A stretch of 45,371 bases of DNA from a virus: IMG/VR virus record IMGVR_UViG_3300029954_000026, positions 1 through 45,371 of that record; one strand, given 5' to 3'. Under the pieces are notes generated by a model. It saw only the letters and a list, made by a program, of their open reading frames with translations. It did not search any database and had not been told where the DNA came from. A program made the position numbers and the translations under genes. Each line of letters begins with the position of its first letter. Positions within the stretch are counted from its first letter, which is position 1. Below, one piece after another: positions 39,277-44,810 of this stretch.

Positions 39277-39306
39277 ATAATCGGCCTCGCTAAGTTTTAT
39301 CGAAGA

Positions 39307-39334
39307 AGCCGACCTCGACCGTCGGCTTTTTTAT
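39307..39334. terminator. Hairpin with T-tract (plus strand) in the early-operon leader
   Basis: AGCCGAC and GTCGGCT pair around a 7-base loop and are followed on the plus strand by TTTTTTATT. On the minus strand it is the leader of the BRO-N gene. It could end a convergent plus-strand RNA or act as a structured leader. The rest of 39335-39489 shows nothing I can name. Confidence 0.5.
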
Positions 39335-39489
39335 TGCCTGTAATTCGGCGCCGAAGCGCCAACCACCTCGCCCTACTCCCCGCATCGCCTCTCTCAAAAC
39401 CCACTGGATAAAACACCAGCGACCTCAGGTTTCTTACTTCGCAGACCGGCCGGGCCGATACTGGCTACATGGGCAGAAGGGTTTGTCTG

Positions 39490-39669
39490 TCAGGCTGCTT
39501 GGTCTTTCTTTGTCGCCTTGAACTTGCCCTTGGAAAGGACCTGGATCTGGTACTGCCGAGATTCGGGAATCGTTTCCCCCCACATGGTCACGGCGCTTGG
39601 GCGGATGCCCAAAGCGAGTGCCAGCTTCGTCTTGCTGCCGAAAAATTCGGCGACTTCATGCGTATTCAT
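39490..39669 (-). CDS. cro: Cro-like repressor
   Basis: The 59-residue protein is too short for most ORF cut-offs: MNTHEVAEFFGSKTKLALAL, then GIRPSAVTMWGETIPESRQY, then QIQVLSKGKFKATKKDQAA. KTKLALALGIRPSAVTMWGE is a Cro-type helix-turn-helix, and the spacing to the P-E-S-R-Q-Y-Q-I motif fits the family. AGGA lies before the ATG. It diverges from the cI-type repressor over a 109-base operator region and is the first gene of the early operon. Confidence 0.85.
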   Translation of the reverse strand: MNTHEVAEFFGSKTKLALALGIRPSAVTMWGETIPESRQYQIQVLSKGKFKATKKDQAA

Positions 39670-39695
39670 TGCGCATCCTCGTTCGAGCCTGTCGC

Positions 39696-39778
39696 AATTT
39701 AAGCATGCTTAAGTTATGGCATCAACGGCGATTTGAACCTACTGCATGCTTAAATTCAGTTAACTTAATATTGAGTCC
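39696..39778. promoter_or_regulatory. cI/Cro operator region
   Basis: The divergent region holds a perfect palindrome TTAAGCATGCTTAA (39699-39712). CTGCATGCTTAAATTCAG (39742-39759) carries the same half-site, and GTTAACTTAAT (39759-39769) is a degenerate third. They should be operators for the S24 repressor and Cro. A near copy of the second site occurs at 43674-43691. Confidence 0.75.
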
Positions 39779-40435
39779 ATGGAAAGACACGAACGTATCG
39801 CCCGCGCCATACAGGTCAGCGGTAAAAAGAAAGGGGAAATTGCATCGTTTTGCGGCGTTGCAAATTCGGCCGTCACTCAGTGGATCACCGGCGAGAGCAA
39901 AAGCCTCAGGCCGGAGAACCTTTACGCGCTGGCGAAAGCGACTGGCTTTCGGGCTGAGTGGCTGGCCATTGGCGAGGGTAATGAGCGGGAGGCTTCTGAA
40001 TCGAACATCTCCCCCTCCGCCCAGCCCACCAAATCATTCCGCTACCCGGTGGTCAGCTGGGTTGCCGCCGGCGCCTGGGCGGAAGCCGTGGAGCCCTACC
40101 CGACTGGCATCTCCGACACCTACGAGTTTTCGGAGTACGACTCCAAAGGCCCGGCGTTCTGGCTGACAGTTAAAGGTGACTCGATGACCGCACCCGCCGG
40201 CCAGAGCATCACCGAGGGCACGCTGATCCTGGTGGACACTGAGGCTGAAGTCGCACCAGGTAAGCTGGTGGTGGCCAAGCTGCCGGACAGTAATGAAGCC
40301 ACGTTCAAGAAGCTGGTCAGCGACGGCGGTCGACTGTTCCTTAAGCCACTGAACCCGAGCTACCCAATTGAGGCCGTCGACGAGCACTGCCGGATCGTAG
40401 GTGTGGTTGTGCAGGCGTTGCAGAAATTTTACTGA
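39779..40435 (+). CDS. cI: cI-type repressor with S24 autocleavage domain
   Basis: The 218-residue protein has an N-terminal helix-turn-helix (about 5-65: RARAIQ-type helix, KKKGEIASFCGVANSAVTQW, ITGESKSLRPENLYALAKAT) and a C-terminal LexA/S24 domain. The likely cleavage bond is Ala97-Gly98 (SWVAAGAWAEA), the nucleophile Ser135 (VKGDSMTAP) and the general base Lys177 (EATFKKLV). RecA filaments should trigger self-cleavage and prophage induction. It lies next to the operator cluster, with a three-gene rex-like unit directly downstream. Confidence 0.93.
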   Translation: MERHERIARAIQVSGKKKGEIASFCGVANSAVTQWITGESKSLRPENLYALAKATGFRAEWLAIGEGNEREASESNISPSAQPTKSFRYPVVSWVAAGAWAEAVEPYPTGISDTYEFSEYDSKGPAFWLTVKGDSMTAPAGQSITEGTLILVDTEAEVAPGKLVVAKLPDSNEATFKKLVSDGGRLFLKPLNPSYPIEAVDEHCRIVGVVVQALQKFY

Positions 40436-40480
40436 TCTCAAATGATTATATAAAACCATAAAAACTCAGAGCATTAACGG

Positions 40481-41611
40481 ATGAAAAAGTTAAAAAGGGA
40501 AAAGCTCGAGTTTGTTCTTAATGCCGCACAGCGACGATTTTACAGAAGCACTCGAAATTCGCGAAATCCCGTAATTAAGGCGCCTTCAAGAAAAAAATCT
40601 CATGAGGAAGAAGGAGGCACTGTCAATGCTCCTCCAAAGCTAGATCTATACAGCCCTAAAAATCATGAGGCATTTGTGGCATTCCTCAACGATTTGAGGA
40701 CAAGCGTACGTTCCAATAAGAAAACGTTTATTAGCTTTCGCAATTCGACACGCATTACAGCTTCTGCTGGGCTTATGCTAGTAGCCGAAACTGATCGTTT
40801 ATTAAAAGCATATCCTGAATCAAAGATTCGTTGCTCTTGCCCGCCAAAGATAATTACTGGTAAATATAAAACCAATGTTAATTTGGTCGAAGGCGCTTTA
40901 AATAAAATAGGTTTTTTTAAGCTTATTGGACAATCTAACAATATCACTTCAAAATCATCCAGCGTAAGCATGTGGAAGCAACTTTCCGGAGATACCGCAG
41001 ACGGCAGTCTAGCTGACTCGTTACTGAAAACTCTCAGCGACAGAATTTCTGCTGCCTCAAGGAGAAAAATATATCGCGGTGCGATTGAGGCGATTGCCAA
41101 TTGCGTCGAACATGCTTATCCATACGCACGTAAAGATGGTCTTAACATAGTTGATAGCCGATGGTGGATGCTGGTTGGTATTGACCATTCGGACCTGTGC
41201 GTGATCGTCTGCGACTTGGGCGTTGGAATACCCGAGACCCTGCCAAAGAAACACCCAGAAAAACTCCTAGATATGATTAGAAACTCTTTTGGAATTTTTG
41301 ATAGTTCTGATAGTGAGATGATTAGAGCATCAACTCACATTCGGCAAACTCGAACAAAAATGAATAACAGAGGTAAAGGCGGAAAAGATTTCCGGAGCAT
41401 AACCAGGAACTTTCCTACTGCAAGCCTCATCATACGGAGTAATAAAGGAAGCTTCTTTATCACAGGAGAAGAAGCTAAGCCTTTCAAATCGGCCTCTTCA
41501 AGGCGCTACGTACAAGGCACAAAAAATATGGAGTCCACCTTGGAGCACAAAACATCAATCCATGGTACGCTAATTGAGTGGAACGTCCCGCTACAGGATC
41601 TTGAGAAATGA
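40481..41611 (+). CDS. GHKL ATPase with N-terminal STAS-like region, in rex position
   Basis: The 376-residue protein has clear GHKL (Hsp90/histidine-kinase-type) ATP-binding motifs: N box EAIANCVEHA (203-212, with Glu203, Asn207 and His211), G1 box CDLGVGIP (244-251), Gly-rich lid NRGKGGKDF (296-304) and a G3-like HGTLIEWNVP (361-370). Residues about 55-155 resemble a STAS-type fold (KKTFISFRNSTRITASAGLM). There is no His-phosphorylation or transmembrane part, so it is a cytoplasmic ATPase or partner-switch kinase rather than a sensor kinase. It lies 45 bases after cI, is AT-rich, and overlaps the next gene by ATGA. Exclusion or abortive infection is a guess from position. The Shine-Dalgarno is weak. 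Confidence 0.72.
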   Translation: MKKLKREKLEFVLNAAQRRFYRSTRNSRNPVIKAPSRKKSHEEEGGTVNAPPKLDLYSPKNHEAFVAFLNDLRTSVRSNKKTFISFRNSTRITASAGLMLVAETDRLLKAYPESKIRCSCPPKIITGKYKTNVNLVEGALNKIGFFKLIGQSNNITSKSSSVSMWKQLSGDTADGSLADSLLKTLSDRISAASRRKIYRGAIEAIANCVEHAYPYARKDGLNIVDSRWWMLVGIDHSDLCVIVCDLGVGIPETLPKKHPEKLLDMIRNSFGIFDSSDSEMIRASTHIRQTRTKMNNRGKGGKDFRSITRNFPTASLIIRSNKGSFFITGEEAKPFKSASSRRYVQGTKNMESTLEHKTSIHGTLIEWNVPLQDLEK

Positions 41612-41964
41612 TAGCGATTAATGTTAAAGACTTCTCTGAGTTTCCAGGGCCTCGAAAAGAAATCGTTGGACCAAACTCAGGTGAAAAGTTTCGCGAGACC
41701 GTTTTGCTTCCAACTATTAAAGCTAACCCTAACGAACGAATAGTTGTAAATTTAGATGGTACAGCTGGATATGGTTCCTCGTTTTTAGAGGAGTCGTTTG
41801 GTGGACTCATTAGATGTGGCATTCCATTCGATCGAGTCATCAATATATGCCAAAACATAATATCCTCAGAAGATGATTCTCTTATTGAAGAAATTTTTGA
41901 ATATGTAAAGGAAGCACAGGAAGACCTAGAACTGGGTAATCTTGATAGAGCTCAGGAAAAATGA
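41608..41964 (+). CDS. STAS-like DUF4325 protein
   Basis: The 118-residue protein has the DUF4325 pattern: GPNSGEKFRETVLLPTIKAN, RIVVNLDGTAGYGSSFLEES and FGGLIRCGIPFDRV, with an acidic helical end (EEIFEYVKEAQEDLELGNLD). DUF4325 is a STAS-like fold, related in shape to anti-sigma-factor antagonists, and the conserved Ser/Gly-rich loop (GYGSSFLEE) is where phosphorylation occurs in such antagonists. It is coupled by ATGA to the GHKL ATPase before it and to a membrane protein after it. Kinase plus STAS partner suggests a partner-switching pair. Confidence 0.8.
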   Translation: MIAINVKDFSEFPGPRKEIVGPNSGEKFRETVLLPTIKANPNERIVVNLDGTAGYGSSFLEESFGGLIRCGIPFDRVINICQNIISSEDDSLIEEIFEYVKEAQEDLELGNLDRAQEK

Positions 41965-42440
41965 GTGAAAAAGAACAAATCCTGATGACGTTCCAAATAG
42001 GATTTTGGATCCTTAGCCTGACACTCGTAGTCTGCAGCGCCATCATTAGCATCGTGGGTTGGAAAGTTACAGGAAACAAAGCAAGAGACCTTGCTATCAA
42101 GAAAGATATCCATGATTCGGTTGAAAAAGCGTTTAAATCTGTAATTGAACTCGAGGACGCAGCATTCTCCTTTTGGCTTGACTCTGCTAGCAGTATTAAA
42201 ACCTATCAAATAGTCAACTTGCACAAAAGGTGCTTAGCTAACCTTAAGCAGTTAAGTGAGTTGAAAAGCTCTACTATTCCCAGTAATGACGTTATGATTT
42301 TGAGGCGATTCTGCACGCTTGACGCTGAAACCGCGACCAGACCGATTAGTGAAGAAGATGAGAGGCTCCGTAGGATAGGGCGGGCGGTGAATAATATTCT
42401 GGACTCTGACCTCATGAAAAAAACGTGGAGTCAAGCGTAA
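41961..42440 (+). CDS. Membrane protein, third gene of the rex-like unit
   Basis: The 159-residue protein has one strong transmembrane segment at about residues 13-34 (FWILSLTLVVCSAIISIVGW) after a short N-terminus. A helical cytoplasmic part follows (DIHDSVEKAFKSVIELEDAA ... LHKRCLANLKQLSELKSSTI). No family is recognised. It overlaps the DUF4325 gene by ATGA and is followed by a terminator. As the only membrane component it could be the effector that damages or signals at the membrane when the ATPase/STAS pair is triggered; this is inference. Confidence 0.65.
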   Translation: MSEKEQILMTFQIGFWILSLTLVVCSAIISIVGWKVTGNKARDLAIKKDIHDSVEKAFKSVIELEDAAFSFWLDSASSIKTYQIVNLHKRCLANLKQLSELKSSTIPSNDVMILRRFCTLDAETATRPISEEDERLRRIGRAVNNILDSDLMKKTWSQA

Positions 42441-42486
42441 TCCAACCCCTCAGTATAATCAGTCCATCTTTAGGTAATAGCTACTT

Positions 42487-42512
42487 AGCCCGTTTCTATC
42501 GCGGGCTTTTTT
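42487..42512 (+). terminator. Terminator of the cI-GHKL-STAS-membrane unit
   Basis: AGCCCG and CGGGCT pair around a 9-base loop followed by TTTTTTC, 46 bases after the membrane-protein stop. Confidence 0.75.
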
Positions 42513-42603
42513 CTGCCACAAAGTTTTCACAAATGTCTAGTTCCTCGCGCTCTCGCTGTGAACCACGGAAAGTAAAATAGGGCTTCAATCAAGGAGGGAT
42601 CCA

Positions 42604-42933
42604 ATGAAAATATTTGGGACTTTCGCGCTGATAGCTGGTATCTGCTAGCTGATCTTCGCGCTGAGCATGGATGTGTCCGTGCCCACCTGCGCCGGCGGCC
42701 GAGTGAACAACATGGGACTGATGGCTGATCGACAAATCCACACGATCGTCGGTGGCATGATCGCGCTCGCGGGCTTGCTCATAGTTCTGCTGTGCGGTAG
42801 GGGCTCCCCCGCTTCTTCACAGGCAAAGAAAGACACTCGCCCCTGCCCCCTGTCTGCAGAGACCATCAAGACCGAGGCGGTTAAGTGCATGCACTGCGGG
42901 CAGACGTTGAGCCGGTGGCCGCCCCGAGGCTGA
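42604..42933 (+). pseudogene. Small membrane/zinc-ribbon gene interrupted by an amber codon
   Basis: A perfect AAGGAGG precedes ATG 42604, and the frame reads MKIFGTFALIAGIC, then TAG at 42646-42648, then LIFALSMDVSVPTCAGGR and on to a stop at 42933. The two parts together make one protein of about 110 residues. It would have a first hydrophobic helix split by the stop, a second (TIVGGMIALAGLLIVLLCG) and a C-terminal CPLSAETIKTEAVKCMHCGQ zinc-ribbon half, a pattern common in small Pseudomonas proteins. A nonsense mutation or sequence error is most likely; restart at ATG 42667 would lose the first helix. Confidence 0.75.
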
Positions 42934-42963
42934 AAAGCAGATGGGTCGCCTCAACCGCCTGCC

Positions 42964-43170
42964 GTGGCGAAGAGGAGCAGCAGCGAAGCCATTTCCGGCG
43001 CGGGACTTCCGGTTGTTTCCATGATCGGTCTAGCTGTAGGTGCTGGTCCATTTGAAACGAAGGAGGAAGCCAAGCAGGCTCTGGCCACTTTGCGCGACGG
43101 CCCCAGGATATTCAGCGAAATCGTTTGTAGAGACTCTGTGAGCGGCAAGTACGCACCGATTACCGACTGA
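42964..43170 (+). CDS. Small hypothetical protein, start uncertain
   Basis: This frame begins at GTG 42964 (68 residues) or at ATG 43021 (49 residues). The convincing part is GPFETKEEAKQALATLRDGP followed by RIFSEIVCRDSVSGKYAPIT, a small alpha/beta domain. No clear Shine-Dalgarno for either start. A terminator 18 bases after the stop supports a real transcription unit. Not recognised. Confidence 0.45.
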   Translation: MAKRSSSEAISGAGLPVVSMIGLAVGAGPFETKEEAKQALATLRDGPRIFSEIVCRDSVSGKYAPITD

Positions 43171-43187
43171 CACATGCAGGTCAATGG

Positions 43188-43210
43188 AGCCCGCCATGCG
43201 CGGGCTTTTT
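43188..43210 (+). terminator. Intrinsic terminator
   Basis: AGCCCGC and GCGGGCT pair around a 5-base loop and are followed by TTTTTG on the plus strand. Confidence 0.75.
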
Positions 43211-43297
43211 GTTGCCTGCCAGAAGGCTCGCCCCAAAGAATATGCATTTATGCATGAAACTTCCTGTCGCCCTCTTGCCAAGATTCGTCAGCGGCAA

Positions 43298-43318
43298 TAC
43301 TGTACATAATAACAGTAT
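43298..43318 (+). promoter_or_regulatory. LexA (SOS) box of the DUF1654 gene
   Basis: CTGTACATAATAACAG is a perfect CTGT-N8-ACAG with symmetric ATA/TAT flanks, 19 bases before the gene start. TTGCCA lies 17 bases before TACTGT, a possible promoter overlapped by the box. The 17-base motif AATATGCATTTATGCAT lies upstream (43239-43255), as near the bacteriocin SOS box. Confidence 0.85.
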
Positions 43319-43334
43319 TCGCAAGGAGCGACGC

Positions 43335-43586
43335 ATGATCCAGGCACCCTACCCCACACCGAAACCCAGAAATTCCTACGAGCTTGTAGGCCGCCGCCTG
43401 CAAGGCTTGATCGCCTCTCCCCGGGTACAGCGGATTCAGTTGGTCGAGGTTTCCAGGCGCGACGACGAAAGCCCTGAAGCCTGGCGCCAGGTCATCCAAG
43501 ACATCGGCGACACCGCCGGCATCAGGATCGAGCATCTGGATGATGGTGCCGTCAGGATCGGTTGGCGCGAGTACTGCGACGCTTAA
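43335..43586 (+). CDS. DUF1654 protein, SOS-regulated
   Basis: The 83-residue protein starts MIQAPYPTPKPRNSYELVGR at an ATG after AAGGAGCGACGC; the frame to 43209 is longer only by reading through the promoter. RRLQGLIASPRVQRIQLVEV and EAWRQVIQDIGDTAGIRIEH with DDGAVRIGWREYCD match the small DUF1654 family of Pseudomonas (from memory). The function is not known; the perfect LexA box shows it is part of the SOS response. A terminator follows. Confidence 0.82.
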   Translation: MIQAPYPTPKPRNSYELVGRRLQGLIASPRVQRIQLVEVSRRDDESPEAWRQVIQDIGDTAGIRIEHLDDGAVRIGWREYCDA

Positions 43587-43589
43587 AGG

Positions 43590-43613
43590 AGCCCGCCACT
43601 GAGCGGGCTTTTT
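43590..43613 (+). terminator. Intrinsic terminator of the DUF1654 gene
   Basis: AGCCCGC and GCGGGCT pair around a 6-base loop, followed by TTTTTAT, just after the stop. Confidence 0.75.
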
Positions 43614-43650
43614 ATCGCCCACAAATTTCAGCAATCTGAATTTATTTATT

Positions 43651-43691
43651 CAGCATGCTTGACACATTAATTTCAGCTTGCTTAAATTCAT
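43651..43691 (+). promoter_or_regulatory. PL-like promoter with repressor-operator sites
   Basis: TTGACA (43659-43664) and TTAAAT (43682-43687) are 17 bases apart, a good sigma70 promoter. AGCATGCTT overlaps the -35. CAGCTTGCTTAAATTCAT over the -10 matches the site at 39742-39759 in 15 of 18 bases. The cI-type repressor should therefore shut this promoter, making it the second operator arm of the prophage. Confidence 0.72.
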
Positions 43692-43737
43692 CGCAAGCCA
43701 GCAGCGAACACCGCCGGCCAGCAGCGAAAGCTGCGCC

Positions 43738-43784
43738 GCTCTTTAACAACCCAAGACCTTCGCAGATCGATCCCCGGTAACGGG
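43738..43784 (+). promoter_or_regulatory. nut-like element: rrn-type boxA and small hairpin
   Basis: GCTCTTTAACAA (43738-43749) is identical to the core of the rRNA-operon boxA bound by NusB/NusE. Further on, CCCG-GTAA-CGGG (43773-43784) forms a short hairpin with a GNRA-type loop, boxB-like. It lies in the leader of the PL-like transcript. Two copies of GCCAGCAGCGAA (43697, 43717) precede it. From here to 44009 no convincing gene is seen, only the first hairpin leader copy. Confidence 0.65.
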
Positions 43785-43953
43785 CACAGCGCGAACAATA
43801 AATTCGATCTCCATGCCAGCTCTGGAACTGGCCGTACTCCCACATGCGAGTACGCGAAACCACGCAAGCCGGTCGGCGAAGAACACCGTCCACGAAATGT
43901 GTGACGCCGGCCAGAGATATGAATCGGGCGATGCGCGTGGTGGAGAGACGGAC

Positions 43954-44006
43954 ATTTTCACTTCTGCACCTGGTGACGGGTGCAGCGGGAAAACAACCGG
44001 AGAGTG
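43954..44006 (+). ncRNA. Repeated structured leader, copy 1
   Basis: ATTTTCACTTCTGCACC, loop, GGTGCAGCGGGAAAACAACC: a 7-pair stem (CTGCACC with GGTGCAG) inside conserved flanks (ATTTTCACTT before, GCGGGAAAACAACCGG after). It ends at the Shine-Dalgarno of the RHH gene. Copy 2 has a different stem sequence that still pairs. Confidence 0.65.
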
Positions 44007-44009
44007 GTG

Positions 44010-44303
44010 ATGATCAAAAAGGTAGGGAGGAAAACGACGGTGACGGCGATAGCAATTCGGATGCATCCAAAGCTAAGACATCTTCTGGATGTGGTGGGTC
44101 GTAAGCAGCGCCGGTCAATGACTGCCGTGATCGAGGCCGCCATCGAAGCATTCGCAAGTTCTGCGGAGCGTGATATCGCGGAGTCGACTTGGTCCACCGA
44201 TGAAAACGAGCGCGCCTTGAACCTCTATTTAACGGCGCCTGACCTTTGCTCATTCGATGAAGAAGTCGATGCCAAAGCAGCCCTGGCTGCGCGCAGCAAG
44301 TAA
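44010..44303 (+). CDS. Ribbon-helix-helix-like DNA-binding protein
   Basis: The 97-residue protein starts MIKKVGRKTTVTAIAIRMHP after GGAGA. The first 55 residues read as strand (TAIAIRM), helix (HPKLRHLLDVVGRKQ) and helix (RRSMTAVIEAAIEAFASS), an RHH-type arrangement; an acidic tail follows (DENERALNLYLTAPDLCSFD). It is the first gene of the PL-like transcript, behind the structured leader. A regulator of early phage functions is likely; the target is unknown. Confidence 0.65.
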   Translation: MIKKVGRKTTVTAIAIRMHPKLRHLLDVVGRKQRRSMTAVIEAAIEAFASSAERDIAESTWSTDENERALNLYLTAPDLCSFDEEVDAKAALAARSK

Positions 44304-44309
44304 TCGGAA

Positions 44310-44360
44310 ATTTTCACTTTTGCCACCGCATCGGTGGCAGCGGGAAAACAACCGGGAGTC
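44310..44360 (+). ncRNA. Repeated structured leader, copy 2
   Basis: ATTTTCACTTTTGCCACC, loop GCATC, GGTGGCAGCGGGAAAACAACC: stem TGCCACC with GGTGGCA, flanks as in copy 1. It lies between the RHH gene and the LuxR-HTH gene and ends at the latter's Shine-Dalgarno. Stem pairs changed on both sides relative to copy 1. Confidence 0.65.
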
Positions 44361-44366
44361 ACGACG

Positions 44367-44750
44367 ATGGAAGCAACAATCATCAACGGCGGATGGAAAG
44401 GCCACCTCGGACGTGGCCTTGCGCCGCGAGAACTTCAGTTTCTGCTTTGGATTGCCCAGGGCTTCACCTCGAAAGAGATCGCCCGGGAAGCGGGCATCGA
44501 GTACGGCAGCGTCAAGAAGCGCCTGACCAATGCGATGTTCAAGCTGGGCGTTACGAAGCGCACTGCTTTGGTGGCTGAGGCCATGAAGCGCCAGATCATC
44601 ACCCCGGTGTGCTTTGTGCTGGCGGCGCTGATCGCCATGCACTCGATGATCAGTGACGACTCGCTGCGGCGTGATCGCCGGGCGCCGGAGAGGCGAATGG
44701 CTCAGGTGCGGGTAGTGCGCCGGGCTGAGTGCGCCGAATTGACGGTGTAG
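44367..44750 (+). CDS. LuxR-type HTH protein with a membrane segment
   Basis: The 127-residue protein starts MEATIINGGWKGHLGRGLAP behind a CGGGAG site. LAPRELQFLLWIAQGFTSKE, IAREAGIEYGSVKKRLTNAM and FKLGVTKRTALVAEAMKR form a full GerE/LuxR helix-turn-helix (about 18-78). One hydrophobic segment follows (ITPVCFVLAALIAMHSMI, about 80-97), then a basic tail (RRDRRAPERRMAQVRVVRRA). No receiver domain, so it is a stand-alone, perhaps membrane-tethered regulator. Similar small LuxR-HTH proteins occur in Pseudomonas prophages near the integration end. Confidence 0.78.
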   Translation: MEATIINGGWKGHLGRGLAPRELQFLLWIAQGFTSKEIAREAGIEYGSVKKRLTNAMFKLGVTKRTALVAEAMKRQIITPVCFVLAALIAMHSMISDDSLRRDRRAPERRMAQVRVVRRAECAELTV

Positions 44751-44810
44751 CGGGTCCACAAATTTACTGATGCAGCTTCTATGAGGCGGCATTGGAAATC
44801 AGAGGCAGAG

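Noticed and set aside
39733-39771. Repressor promoter TTGAAC ... TAATAT
   Set aside because: The spacing between the hexamers is 27 bases, too long; no other convincing pair was found, so no promoter is placed.
40611-40643. Strong AAGGAGG plus ATG inside the GHKL gene
   Set aside because: The ATG at 40626 is out of frame and reaches a stop after five codons, so it is not an internal start.
43642-43893. 83-residue minus-strand frame with a CxxC pair
   Set aside because: It lies across the PL-like promoter and boxA on the other strand, has no Shine-Dalgarno and no family resemblance.
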